Shown here: in pieces, positions 42,774-50,950 of the stretch
Layout of the letters: each line of letters starts with the position of its first letter
How positions within the stretch are numbered: the first letter of the stretch is position 1
DNA from: RUG12461 sp045661345
GTDB taxonomy: Bacteria; Bacillota; Clostridia; Lachnospirales; Lachnospiraceae
NCBI GenBank assembly: GCA_045661345.1
Contig: JAZRFM010000024.1
Coordinates: forward strand, 174,391 to 238,390
Reading direction: 5' to 3'
Length of the DNA: 64,000 bases
The notes under the pieces: generated by a model
The model's input: the letters and a program-made list of their open reading frames with translations, nothing else
The model's database searches: none
Told to the model about the DNA's origin: nothing
Program-made: the position numbers and the translations under genes

Positions 42774-43951
42774 AGATACAACGGATTCTCTGCTGGCAGT
42801 GGCATTCCTTTCTGAAAACCGGGGTAGAGCGGGCTCTGCAGGCGCTTGTACCGGAGGTGACCTTCTTTTTTTACCAGATGGAAGACTGGGAGAAGGACGA
42901 CCGTTTCTGTGAGGCCTTCCTTGCTGCGTTAAAGAAAGCACCTTTTGATGCAGTCTTTTCCGTCAATTTCAACCCGCTGATCTCTCGGATCTGCCATGAG
43001 CAGGGGGTGCCTTATCTTTCGTGGATCTATGATGCGCCCCTTCATATCCGGGATCTTTCCCCCTTGCGAAAGGAAGAGAACCATGCATTTTTCTTCGACC
43101 GCGGGGAGGCACAGAGTCTGCGAAACGAGGGCTTTCCCGTGCTGGATTTCCCCCTGGCGGGAGATGCAGAGACGTTTCAAAGGACGATCGACAAGGCTCC
43201 TGCGGCGGAGCGGGAGCGGTACCGGAGTGAGATCGCACTGGTGGGACAGCTTTATCAGACGGAATACAACTATTACATGGGACCGCTGACGCCCTATCAG
43301 CGCGGCTTCCTGGAAGGGATCCTGAATGCGCAGGGCAAGGTATACGGCGGATATTTGCTGCCGGAGCTGGTGACAAAAGACCTGCTGAGGGATTTGAATG
43401 ACCGTTACCGGTCGGCTTCCGGAGGCACGGCATCCATCACGGAAAGGGAGCTGACCTATCTGCTGGCGCAGGAGATTACCAGCCGGGAACGCCTGATGGC
43501 GCTATCGCTCCTTGGCAGACGGTTTCCGGTGGAGCTCTACTGCACGAAGGGAGACGAACGTCTGCCAATACGGGCGGATGGACAGCAAACCGGCGTGCGC
43601 TGCCACCCGTACATCGATTATTACAACGGGATGCCGTTGGTGTTTGCCGGTGCAAAGATCAATCTCAATATATCTTTGAAATGTATCCGCACCGGTGTGC
43701 CGCTGCGTGTATTTGATGTCCTGTCCTGCGGTGGTTTTTTGCTGACGAATTTCCAGGCGGAGCTGCCGGAGCTTTTTCATCCGGGAGAAGAGCTGGTCTG
43801 CTATCAAAGCATGGAGGAACTGGTGACACTCACTGAGTTTTACCTGAAGCATGATGAGGAACGCCGCCGTGTGGCGGAAAATGGCAGACGCCGGATCCTT
43901 TCCGATTATACGCCGGAAAAACAATTGAAAAAAATTTTGGAAAAGGTATAA
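42770..43951 (+). CDS. CgeB-like glycosyltransferase, copy 3
   Basis: A 393-aa CgeB/DUF3880 protein, closer to copy 1 than to copies 2 and 4. Its N-half has AVFSVNFNPLISRICHEQGVPYLSWIYDAPLHI and FFFDRGEAQSLRNEGFPVLDFPLAG; its C-half IALVGQLYQTEYNYYM and GAKINLNISLKCIRTGVPLRVFDVLSCGGFLLTNFQ, the family's donor loop. ATGA overlap with the GT8 gene. It is the final gene of the glycan island; its TAA stop is the first three bases of a sigma-28-like -35 element. Confidence 0.8.
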   Translation: MKIQRILCWQWHSFLKTGVERALQALVPEVTFFFYQMEDWEKDDRFCEAFLAALKKAPFDAVFSVNFNPLISRICHEQGVPYLSWIYDAPLHIRDLSPLRKEENHAFFFDRGEAQSLRNEGFPVLDFPLAGDAETFQRTIDKAPAAERERYRSEIALVGQLYQTEYNYYMGPLTPYQRGFLEGILNAQGKVYGGYLLPELVTKDLLRDLNDRYRSASGGTASITERELTYLLAQEITSRERLMALSLLGRRFPVELYCTKGDERLPIRADGQQTGVRCHPYIDYYNGMPLVFAGAKINLNISLKCIRTGVPLRVFDVLSCGGFLLTNFQAELPELFHPGEELVCYQSMEELVTLTEFYLKHDEERRRVAENGRRRILSDYTPEKQLKKILEKV

Positions 43952-43976
43952 AGTTCTTCTTTGTTTTGACCGATAA
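43949..43976 (+). promoter_or_regulatory. Sigma-28/SigD-like promoter, distal
   Basis: TAAAGTTC (43949-43956), a 12-bp spacer and ACCGATAA (43969-43976). The FliA consensus is TAAAGTTT-N11-GCCGATAA, so six or seven bases match in each half. It begins at the stop codon of the upstream gene and would read toward 44161. Confidence 0.6.
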
Positions 43977-44012
43977 AAATAATAACCCGTATCCTATCCT
44001 TTTTTAAACGAA

Positions 44013-44039
44013 TCAAGAAAATGCCCGAAAAGCCGATAT
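44013..44039 (+). promoter_or_regulatory. Sigma-28/SigD-like promoter, proximal
   Basis: TCAAGAAA (44013-44020), an 11-bp spacer and a perfect SigD -10 GCCGATAT (44032-44039). A perfect inverted repeat, CCTGAA-A-TTCAGG (44045-44057), starts at the expected +1. The next gene starts 121 bp downstream. Confidence 0.65.
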
Positions 44040-44160
44040 TTCAGCCTGAAATTCAGGAAGGAAAGATGGTTGATTCAGCGACGGAAAGGGAGTAAGATAA
44101 GGGAACAGGACGGTTGACATAGAGGAAAAGGATTTCAAAAAAAAACAAGGAGGTTAAAGC

Positions 44161-44763
44161 ATGTCAGTAGAGATTAATACCAATTACAACAGCTATCAGA
44201 CAATCGCTGCAAAGACTGACACCAGGGCGAAGGCAGAGGACGCCGCGGAGAAGAAAGCGGATGTCGGAGCGACATATGAAAAGTCTGCGGAGACAAAGAG
44301 CCCTGCCTACAGCATCAACAAGATGAGCGAGGAAGACCGTGCAAAGCTTGTGGAGCAGCTTAAGGCAGATCAGGCTTCCAGAGAAGCAAGCTTCCTGAAC
44401 ATCATTCAGCAGACCCTTGGCGGACAGGTCAAGACGTTTGCGATGACGTCTGAAGAGATGTGGAAGAAGCTGGCGAGCGGTGATTTCACCGTTGACGAAG
44501 CGACAAAGAAGCAGGCGCAGGAAGATATCAGCGAGGATGGCTACTGGGGCGTGAAGCAGACCAGCCAGAGACTGTTTGATTTCGCCAGTGCGCTGGCCGG
44601 CGATGATCCGGAGAAGATGAAGAAGATGCAGGATGCCATGAAGAAAGGCTTCGATGAGGCGACCAAGACCTGGGGCAAGGATCTTCCGAGCATCAGCAAG
44701 GACACGCTGGAAGCGGCAAACAAGCTTTTCGACGATTACTACAAATCAAAAGAGGCAGTGTAA
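44161..44763 (+). CDS. Unknown, probably motility-regulated protein (DUF5610-like C-terminus)
   Basis: A 200-aa protein. The N-terminus (MSVEINTNYNSYQTIAAK) is short, polar and rich in Asn/Tyr, without a signal peptide, similar in style to flagellar axial and hook-length proteins. Residues ~120-195, with GYWGVKQTSQRLFDFASALAGDDPEKM and GFDEATKTWGKDLPSISKDTLEAANKLFDDYY, resemble DUF5610-type domains (my recognition, not a search). No cysteine. It is preceded by AAGGAGG and two SigD-like promoters and is followed by a strong terminator, so it is a single-gene unit in the flagellar regulon. Function unknown; a structural, export-related or flagellin-partner role is possible. Confidence 0.75.
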   Translation: MSVEINTNYNSYQTIAAKTDTRAKAEDAAEKKADVGATYEKSAETKSPAYSINKMSEEDRAKLVEQLKADQASREASFLNIIQQTLGGQVKTFAMTSEEMWKKLASGDFTVDEATKKQAQEDISEDGYWGVKQTSQRLFDFASALAGDDPEKMKKMQDAMKKGFDEATKTWGKDLPSISKDTLEAANKLFDDYYKSKEAV

Positions 44764-44842
44764 CGGCATTTCTGATCGGCTTCGGGCAGTTACTTCGGCC
44801 GAAAATGTTGTGTACCATGTACTGACATATGTACAATAAACG

Positions 44843-44871
44843 GGCGCATACGATGAGTATGCGCCTCTTTT
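44843..44871. terminator. Rho-independent terminator
   Basis: Perfect 9-bp stem (44843-44851 with 44857-44865), 5-nt loop and TCTTTT, 80 bp after the stop codon of the 44161 gene. Confidence 0.9.
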
Positions 44872-44949
44872 ATGCCCGATTACATACCCGATCTCTTCCT
44901 TGTCGAAAACCCGCTGAACATTTGCCTGATAATTTGTGAATTATCCCGA

Positions 44950-44978
44950 AAGACAAATCGAAAAAAACGTGCTATAAT
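44950..44978 (+). promoter_or_regulatory. Sigma-A promoter with extended -10
   Basis: AAGACA (44950-44955), a 17-bp spacer and TATAAT (44973-44978) preceded by TGC, an extended -10. It reads into the 85-aa gene at 45048. Confidence 0.75.
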
Positions 44979-45047
44979 GCTTGTCACACGGAAGTAAAAT
45001 AAGAAAGGTCGCAGGCAGGGACCGCCTCGGAAAAGGAGAACATAGTC

Positions 45048-45305
45048 ATGAGGATCGGTCGGATCGGCAGTATCGGCACTGCTTCGTATGTACCTTCCGT
45101 GGGTCGCACCCGGCAATCTCCGGAGACGGAGCAGCTGCAGGCGAAAGAGTCAAAGCGGCTTCCCGGGTGGCAGGGCAGGGACACTTATGAGTCTGGACGA
45201 AAAGAACAAAAAGACGGTAAAGTGACTCCCAGCGGCAATTATGATTACCTGATGAAAACTGCGGCGAATGCCGCGAGATTTGATGCGGAGAATTTTGATC
45301 TATAG
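45048..45305 (+). CDS. Small basic protein of unknown function
   Basis: An 85-aa protein that I do not recognise. It is polar and probably mostly disordered up to residue ~60 (RQSPETEQLQAKESKRLPGWQG), then has a short helix (YDYLMKTAANAARFD). No signal peptide or membrane segment. AAGGAG lies 9 nt before ATG 45048 and a good promoter at 44950-44978, which makes it a real gene. It converges on the HypA-like gene with one base between the stop codons. Confidence 0.65.
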   Translation: MRIGRIGSIGTASYVPSVGRTRQSPETEQLQAKESKRLPGWQGRDTYESGRKEQKDGKVTPSGNYDYLMKTAANAARFDAENFDL

Positions 45306-45306
45306 G

Positions 45307-45555
45307 CTAAGGTTCTTCGATCTCCATATGATCTATATAGAATTCATTTCCGGCGGTGCTTTGAAAACGAAGCACCGCTTTTTCTGCGATCGTATCGGCT
45401 GCAAGCAGTTCAAAGTACTGCGTGATGCATTCCGGTACATAACCGCTCCTTTCACCAAGGATGATCTCGACGGCATTCACCCTGGCGGCACCGTGTTCTT
45501 CGGCGGAGCGAAGGATCATATCAGTCAATGCTTTTGTAACGGATAATTCATGCAT
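45307..45555 (-). CDS. HypA-like nickel chaperone lacking the zinc domain
   Basis: An 82-aa protein. Residues 1-70 follow HypA closely (MHELSVTKALTDMILRSAEEHGA, VEIILGERSGYVPECITQYFELLAADT, LRFQST), including Met1-His2 which binds nickel in HypA. In HypA (about 113-118 aa) a zinc domain with two CxxC pairs comes next; here the chain jumps straight to GNEFYIDHMEIEEP, which matches the last strand of HypA. The only cysteine is in VPECI. The start is ATG 45555, with GGAG 7 nt upstream; an ATG at 45561 is too close to it. No HypB or hydrogenase gene is nearby. It could bind nickel weakly, act as a scaffold or have a different role. Confidence 0.8.
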   Translation of the reverse strand: MHELSVTKALTDMILRSAEEHGAARVNAVEIILGERSGYVPECITQYFELLAADTIAEKAVLRFQSTAGNEFYIDHMEIEEP

Positions 45556-45599
45556 GATCAAACTCCGCGCAAAAAATCATGGGTTTGGACGGCTCTCCC

Positions 45600-46571
45600 T
45601 CAATTCTCAGACTCATCGTCCGTCTCCGGTATGTTGGTATAGCTGGCGTCTGCAAGGGGCGGAATATCGGTCAGGTCATAGGGCGTTTCCTGATAGACAA
45701 AATTCAGCCAGTTTGTGTAGAAGCAGTTGCTGGTGGAGCGCCAGGAAAGCACAGGCTTTTTTTCGGGGTTGTCATCCGGGTAATAATTGCAGGGGATATC
45801 CGGGTTCAAGCCTTTCCCAAGATCCCGTTTATACTCCTTGTCAAGCGTCATACGGTCGTATTCCGTATGACCGGTGACAAATACCTGTCTGGTGGAGTAA
45901 GCGAGGATGACGCAACTCCCCACACCTTCTCCCTCTGCGACGACATAGAGCTCCGGATTGTTTTTGACAGCCTTTTCGTCAATTCCCGTGTAGCGGGAAA
46001 CGGGACAATAAAAGACATCGTCCATTCCGCGCATGATCATCTTTCTGCGATGGAGAACCCGATGCGGATAGACGCCGGAGAGCTTTTTCGGCAGGGCAAT
46101 CTTTTCAATGCCGTGATGGTAGTAAAGCCCGGCTTGTGCGCCCCAGCAGATGTGGAAGGTGGAAAACACATGGGTTTTAGACCATTCCATGATCTGCTTC
46201 AATTCCTCCCAGTAATTGACATCTTCAAACTCCATCTGCTCCACGGGGGCGCCTGTGATGATGAGTCCGTCAAAGCGCTGCCATTTGATATCGCTGAAAT
46301 TCTCGTAGAAACGGTTCAGGTGGGAAGCGGAGGTGTGGGTGGACTGGTGCGATTCAATCTTCATAAACGTGATCTGCGTCTGGATCGGGAAATTGCTGAG
46401 TACCCGCAGGATATCAAGCTCCGTATCCTCCTTGATGGGCATGAGATTCAAAATGCAGATCTGAAGCGGACGGATATTCTGCGTATGGGCACGCGCTTCG
46501 TCAATGACAAAGATGTTTTCGGACTCCAGAATCTGTTTTGCAGGCAGATCGTTCTGCACAATAATCGGCAT
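45600..46571 (-). CDS. metA: Homoserine O-acetyltransferase (MetA family)
   Basis: A 323-aa enzyme of methionine synthesis that acylates homoserine. The catalytic Cys142 lies in FHICWGAQAG, and His235 and Glu237 in FVTGHTEYDR. Residue 111 is Glu (GAPVEQM); in Bacillus MetA, Glu111 selects acetyl-CoA, while succinyl-type enzymes have Gly, so this one is predicted to make O-acetylhomoserine. GCM-type active-site features are complete and the length is normal. The 127-bp upstream gap is too short for, and shows no sign of, a SAM riboswitch. It lies 44 bp upstream of the HypA-like gene on the same strand. Confidence 0.95.
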   Translation of the reverse strand: MPIIVQNDLPAKQILESENIFVIDEARAHTQNIRPLQICILNLMPIKEDTELDILRVLSNFPIQTQITFMKIESHQSTHTSASHLNRFYENFSDIKWQRFDGLIITGAPVEQMEFEDVNYWEELKQIMEWSKTHVFSTFHICWGAQAGLYYHHGIEKIALPKKLSGVYPHRVLHRRKMIMRGMDDVFYCPVSRYTGIDEKAVKNNPELYVVAEGEGVGSCVILAYSTRQVFVTGHTEYDRMTLDKEYKRDLGKGLNPDIPCNYYPDDNPEKKPVLSWRSTSNCFYTNWLNFVYQETPYDLTDIPPLADASYTNIPETDDESEN

Positions 46572-46616
46572 AATTGTACTCCTTTTCGGTTGGTGATACT
46601 TCCAACATTATCATTC

Positions 46617-46645
46617 ATTCTAATCCTTTTCGTCAGATTCCTCAA
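46617..46645 (-). promoter_or_regulatory. Sigma-A promoter for metA
   Basis: On the minus strand TTGAGG (46640-46645), a 17-bp spacer and TAGAAT (46617-46622), ~46 bp before the metA ATG. A GATAAT further downstream is an alternative -10. Confidence 0.5.
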
Positions 46646-46651
46646 CCTATG

Positions 46652-46681
46652 GTGGCATATGGGAGCAGAAAGTAGTATAAT
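46652..46681 (+). promoter_or_regulatory. Sigma-A promoter for the degV-like gene
   Basis: GTGGCA (46652-46657), an 18-bp spacer and TATAAT (46676-46681), ~35 bp before ATG 46717. Divergent with the metA promoter. Confidence 0.55.
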
Positions 46682-46716
46682 CAAGAAGATTATTTGACTT
46701 GAGGGAGTGTGTCATC

Positions 46717-47595
46717 ATGCCAGAGGTTATCATCAGTACGGAAAGCGGATCAGATCTGCCCCAGAGCTTGATCGAGCGATATGATTTTCGCGTGATTCCG
46801 ATGCATGTCATCATGGATATGCGATCCTACGAAGACGGCAGCTTTCCGGTGGAAAAGGTTTACGAGTATTATGAGCGGACCGGAAAAGTTCCTTCCACAT
46901 CGGCGGTGAATGACCATGAGTATACGGAGTTCTGGAATCGCCTGAGGACAGAATCCCCTGATTGTATTATCTATCATTTTACCTATTCCTCACTGGCATC
47001 TTCCACCAATCAAAATGCCAATATGGCAGTCAAGGGATTTCAAAATGTGTTCGTGATCGACACCTTGAATGTGTCCGGCGGCTGTACAGCACATATGGTT
47101 GCATCGAGGGAGCTGATTTCGAAACGCATTGATGAGGCCAGGCGCGCAGGGGTCACGCCGGATTATGCGGGGATCGCCGGGGAATGCCGGGCTCTTGCAA
47201 GCCGTGCGGTCTGCCATTTTGTTCCCGGGACACTGGAGTATCTCAAAGCCGGCGGCAGGGTGAGCAATGCGCAATATATCGGTGCAACGCTTTTGAACCT
47301 GAAGCCGTTGATTGAGATGGTGGAGGGAAAGCTGGTGGCGACGAAAAAGTACCGCGGTTCCATTCCGAAGCTTTGTGACCGCTTCTTTGCGGATTTTCTC
47401 GAGAAATACCGTCTGAATAAGTCCTGTCTTTATCTGATGTATTCCAAAGGTCTGGTGGAGAGCACGCTGAAGCATATGGCGCAAAAGGCGCTGGAATTTG
47501 GATTCAAAAGCTACGAGTATGTGATGACCGGTTGTGTCATCAGCTGTCACGGCGGCAAGGGTGCGATCGGTCTTGCCGGGATCCTGGAAGAATAG
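46717..47595 (+). CDS. DegV-family (fatty-acid-binding) protein
   Basis: A 292-aa cytoplasmic DegV/FakB-type protein. VIISTESGSDLPQSLIERYDFRVIPM opens it, with the T/S-x-S-x-S-D-L-P motif that holds the fatty acid carboxylate; YHFTYSSLASSTNQNA, VIDTLNVSGGCTAHMV and VPGTLEYLKAGGRVSNAQYIG are the other family blocks. Its C-terminus (VISCHGGKGAIGLAGI) holds the final glycine-rich loop. Family members hand fatty acids to FakA kinase or bind lipids for sensing. No fakA gene is near. The start is ATG 46717 with GAGGGAG at the right distance. A second, diverged DegV domain sits inside the histidine kinase at 57145. Confidence 0.9.
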   Translation: MPEVIISTESGSDLPQSLIERYDFRVIPMHVIMDMRSYEDGSFPVEKVYEYYERTGKVPSTSAVNDHEYTEFWNRLRTESPDCIIYHFTYSSLASSTNQNANMAVKGFQNVFVIDTLNVSGGCTAHMVASRELISKRIDEARRAGVTPDYAGIAGECRALASRAVCHFVPGTLEYLKAGGRVSNAQYIGATLLNLKPLIEMVEGKLVATKKYRGSIPKLCDRFFADFLEKYRLNKSCLYLMYSKGLVESTLKHMAQKALEFGFKSYEYVMTGCVISCHGGKGAIGLAGILEE

Positions 47596-47598
47596 CCC

Positions 47599-49200
47599 AT
47601 GGAAGAAAAAAAAATCCTGCAAAATAAGCCATATCTGTATTTGACAGAATTCTTCTCCGGCATGGCGGTTATGGCGGTGGAGCTTGGTGCAAGCCGTCTC
47701 CTTGCGCCCTATTTCAGTTCCTCTCAGATCGTATGGACCATCATCATCGGTACGATCATGATTGCCATGGCGCTGGGCAATGTTTACGGGGGCCGCATGG
47801 CGGACAAAGACCCCGATCCGAACCGTCTGTATCGCCGGATTCTGATTGCGGCCATCTGGATTGCAGCCATTCCGGTTCTCGGAAAGTACCTCATCATCGG
47901 AATCGCAGCCGTTCTCATTTTTACGGTAAATACCGGTTTCCTTATCGTGGCGGCCTTTGCGGCCTGCATGGTGATCTTTGTATTCCCCCTGTTTCTTCTC
48001 GGAACCGTTACACCGTCTCTTGTAAAGTATACGACGGAGAATTTGACGGAAAACGGACGCACCGTCGGGATGCTTGGCGCATTTCAGACAATCGGCAGTA
48101 TACTCGGTACGTTCCTGCCCACCTTTGTAACGATCCCGGCGGTCGGCACGGCGGTGACATTTCTGATCTTCGCGGGGATCCTCCTTTTGATTTCAATCCT
48201 GTATTTTGTCAGCGGGCGGATCAGGACCAAATCGGTGCCGATTGCCATCGTCCTTTTCGTGGTCTGCTGTATCTTCGGCCATGATACGAGCTTTGCTTTC
48301 TGGGAGAAGGATCTGACGACGGAGGATGAATCCATCTATAACTACCTGCAGGTGAGCGAGGACGACCGGAGTGTCCGGCTTTCCACGAATGTACTGTTCG
48401 GTGTGCAGTCGATCCTTATGAAAACGGAAGAACTGACGGGTATGTACTATGACGTGGCGCTGGCGGCGCCCTTCATGGCCGGGGTTCCCGAAAAAGAAGA
48501 TGCAAAGATCCTGATACTCGGAAACGGGACGGGTACTTATGCGACGCAGTGCGAACGGTTCTTTCCCGATGCCGCCATCGAAGGCGTTGAGATCGATGAA
48601 CGGATTACGGAGCTTGCGAAGCAGTATTTTGCGCTTTCGGATGATGTGACGGTCACGACATACGACGGCCGCGCCTATCTGAGTGCAGTAGAGGGGAAAT
48701 ATGACGTGATCATGGTGGATGCTTATCAGGATATCACGATCCCCTTTCAAATGTCTTCCAAAGAGTTTTTTTCGATGGTATCCGATCATCTGACAGAGGA
48801 TGGTGTGATGGTAGTCAATATGAACATGCGGGGTAAAAAGGAAGGGAGCATTAACGAATACCTTTCCGACACCATCGGACAGGTATTTCCCTACATATAT
48901 ACGGCAGATGTAACAAACAGTACAAACCGGGAGCTGTTCGCATCCCATAATCCCGATATGCGATCGGATTTTCGGGAAAATGCGGCATCCGAAAAAGATA
49001 CAGAGCTCCTTGCCATGATGGAACGCGTTGACGGGGAACTGATTCCCTATCATCCCGGGGATTACGTCCTTACGGATGATAAGGCTCCGGTGGAGCTGCT
49101 GGGGATGAGGGTGATCGACGAACTGATCGCGGATGAAGTGGCTTATTATCGCGGGATCTATGAGCAGGAGGGCCTGGCGGGACTGCAAAAGCTTTTGTGA
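47599..49200 (+). CDS. Membrane spermidine-synthase-like protein
   Basis: A 533-aa protein. Residues ~10-225 have seven or so membrane segments (for example YLTEFFSGMAVMAVELGASRLLAPYF, IVWTIIIGTIMIAMALGNVYGG, FVFPLFLLGTVTPSLV) as in fused MFS/SpeE proteins. Residues ~290-500 resemble spermidine synthase: ILILGNGTGTYATQCERFFPDAAIEGVEIDERI and YDVIMVDAYQ, the Asp-rich pocket. Polyamine synthesis has not been shown for this fusion type; aminopropyl transfer or a transport-coupled role is open. It lies 3 nt after the DegV gene, probably in one operon. Confidence 0.85.
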   Translation: MEEKKILQNKPYLYLTEFFSGMAVMAVELGASRLLAPYFSSSQIVWTIIIGTIMIAMALGNVYGGRMADKDPDPNRLYRRILIAAIWIAAIPVLGKYLIIGIAAVLIFTVNTGFLIVAAFAACMVIFVFPLFLLGTVTPSLVKYTTENLTENGRTVGMLGAFQTIGSILGTFLPTFVTIPAVGTAVTFLIFAGILLLISILYFVSGRIRTKSVPIAIVLFVVCCIFGHDTSFAFWEKDLTTEDESIYNYLQVSEDDRSVRLSTNVLFGVQSILMKTEELTGMYYDVALAAPFMAGVPEKEDAKILILGNGTGTYATQCERFFPDAAIEGVEIDERITELAKQYFALSDDVTVTTYDGRAYLSAVEGKYDVIMVDAYQDITIPFQMSSKEFFSMVSDHLTEDGVMVVNMNMRGKKEGSINEYLSDTIGQVFPYIYTADVTNSTNRELFASHNPDMRSDFRENAASEKDTELLAMMERVDGELIPYHPGDYVLTDDKAPVELLGMRVIDELIADEVAYYRGIYEQEGLAGLQKLL

Positions 49201-49211
49201 CGGGGGAAGAC

Positions 49212-49718
49212 ATGAAAACGCTCTTTATTATGGATGAAAAAGACTATGACGATAAGATGCCCGTGATTGAAAAGACCACGGTACGGGCCATCATTGAGCG
49301 TAACGGAAAGTTTGCCATGCAGCGGAGCAAATACGGCGAGTACAAAATTCCGGGCGGCGGGGTCGATCCGGGAGAGACCTATGAGGAGGCACTGATCCGG
49401 GAAGTAAGGGAAGAGACGGGGCTGAACGTGATCCCGGAATCCATCAGTGAGATTGGTGCCACCATAGAATTACGTGAAGATGCCCTGAAAAAAGGCAGGA
49501 AATTTGTCCGGCATACTTTTTTCTACAGCTGCCAGGTGGACAATACCCTGCAGGAAACGAACATGACCAGGAGCGAGATCGACCTGGGATTTACCCTGGC
49601 CTGGGCAACCATGGAAGAGATTATTGACGGGAACCGCACGGCGCTTCGGGAAAAATGGAATATCCGGGACACGGAGTTTTTTCGCTGGCTGCAGAGCAGG
49701 GAAAAGGAGCGAAAATGA
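49212..49718 (+). CDS. NUDIX hydrolase
   Basis: A 168-aa enzyme. The Nudix box spans GGGVDPGETYEEALIREVREETGLNV (residues ~54-80) with the full Gx5Ex7REUxEExGU pattern. The preceding VRAIIERNGKFAMQRSKYGEYKIPGGG is the canonical beta sheet. It hydrolyses a nucleoside diphosphate linked to another group; the substrate is unknown. It starts at ATG 49212 behind GGGGGAAG; a GTG at 49197 overlaps the previous gene. Its stop overlaps the next ATG (ATGA). Confidence 0.9.
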   Translation: MKTLFIMDEKDYDDKMPVIEKTTVRAIIERNGKFAMQRSKYGEYKIPGGGVDPGETYEEALIREVREETGLNVIPESISEIGATIELREDALKKGRKFVRHTFFYSCQVDNTLQETNMTRSEIDLGFTLAWATMEEIIDGNRTALREKWNIRDTEFFRWLQSREKERK

Positions 49719-50950
49719 GAATCGTGCTCATGCAGGGCGGCGTGGAGACTCTGGATTTTTTTTCGCGCCGGCTCGGAGAGTCGTTTCGGTCAATGGGCCA
49801 CAGGGTGTTTTATCACGATCTGAGAGAAGGCGCCTCCTCGGCAAAGCATTTGAAGAAGTTTCAAAAATCCGGGGAAACCGTGCTTTTAACCTTTAACTTT
49901 GAAGGCCTGGAACGGGAAGAGGGGCTTTTTTCGTTACGGGAAGGATATTTCTGGCAGCAGTACGGGATCCCGTGCTTCAACATATGCGTGGATCACCCCT
50001 ATTGGTATGAAAACCGGTTCGCGCATCTCCTGGAGGATGAAGAACATCACCCGGGGATCATCTCCCTGTACCGTCACCTTTCGGTGGATCGCAATCATGA
50101 GCGGTATCTGAAGGAATACTATCCCGAGTTTCGGAACGCCGGTTTTTTGCCCCTTGCAGGAACCGCGTATGGGGAAGAGGACTTACCGGAAATGGCGGAT
50201 ACACCCGCCATCATGGAACGGAAGACCCGGATTCTTTTTACCGGGCATTACACAGAGCTTCCTTTTTTTGAAGCCAGCATCCATGCCGTTAATGAGGAGT
50301 ATGCCGCGTTTTACCAGGGGATTATTGACGAGCTGATAGCAGAGCCGGAGAAAACAGTGGAAGAGGTGGCGCTTTTCCATGTGCGCAGGGAGACCGGATC
50401 GACGTCTGCCAGGGAGCTGCGGCTCGTGCTCTACAAAATGCTGTTTGTGGATCTGTATGTGCGTAATTATTTTCGCGGAAAAGCCGTGCAATCCCTGTGT
50501 GATGCGGGGTTTCCCGTGACTGTGATCGGTAAGGGATGGGAGAAGCTTCCGCTGAAAAGGAAAGAGTATCTGTTCCATCGCCCGCGGACAGACTCGGCCG
50601 GATGCCTTCGCGCGTTGGCAGAATCGAGACTTTCCTTAAATGTTTTGCCCTGGTTCAAGGACGGCGCACATGACCGTGTCTGGAATTCCATTCTGAACGG
50701 TGCGGTCTGCCTGACGGATCCCAGCAGGTATTTACGGGAAGTATTGCCGGATGGAACGGGCGTATGCTATTTTTCATTGAAAGAGATGGAGTCGGAGCTG
50801 CCGGCATTGGCCGAAAAGCTGCTGTCGGAGCCGGCTTTTTGTGAAGAAGTGGTGTCCGGCGGCATGGCAGCCGCAAGGCAGCACACCTGGAAGCAACGGG
50901 CGGAAACGCTGCTTCCCATGTTGGAGGAGGAGATCAAATGTCAGTCGTAG
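49715..50950 (+). CDS. CgeB-like glycosyltransferase, copy 4
   Basis: A 411-aa CgeB/DUF3880 protein, closest in build to copy 2 (33935). MRIVLMQGGVETLDFFSRRLGESFRSMGHRVFYHDL opens it; CFNICVDHPYWYENRFAHL, SVDRNHERYLKEYYPEFRNAGFLPLAG, ILFTGHYTELPFFEASI and SLNVLPWFKDGAHDRVWNSILNGAVCLTD are the family blocks. The start ATG 49715 has AAGGAG 5 nt upstream; an in-frame start at 49655 lies inside the NUDIX gene. It is separate from the glycan island, 6 kb downstream, and coupled to a NUDIX gene. Confidence 0.8.
   Translation: MRIVLMQGGVETLDFFSRRLGESFRSMGHRVFYHDLREGASSAKHLKKFQKSGETVLLTFNFEGLEREEGLFSLREGYFWQQYGIPCFNICVDHPYWYENRFAHLLEDEEHHPGIISLYRHLSVDRNHERYLKEYYPEFRNAGFLPLAGTAYGEEDLPEMADTPAIMERKTRILFTGHYTELPFFEASIHAVNEEYAAFYQGIIDELIAEPEKTVEEVALFHVRRETGSTSARELRLVLYKMLFVDLYVRNYFRGKAVQSLCDAGFPVTVIGKGWEKLPLKRKEYLFHRPRTDSAGCLRALAESRLSLNVLPWFKDGAHDRVWNSILNGAVCLTDPSRYLREVLPDGTGVCYFSLKEMESELPALAEKLLSEPAFCEEVVSGGMAAARQHTWKQRAETLLPMLEEEIKCQS

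Noticed and set aside
45579..46697. Long open frame (372 codons) on the plus strand opposite metA
   Set aside because: It is the mirror of a certain gene; no ribosome binding site, and the text resembles no family. The same holds for long antisense frames at 33998-35149, 38442-39449 and 61292-62185.
46572..46716. SAM riboswitch ahead of metA
   Set aside because: The gap is too short and has no P1-like stem or terminator arrangement.
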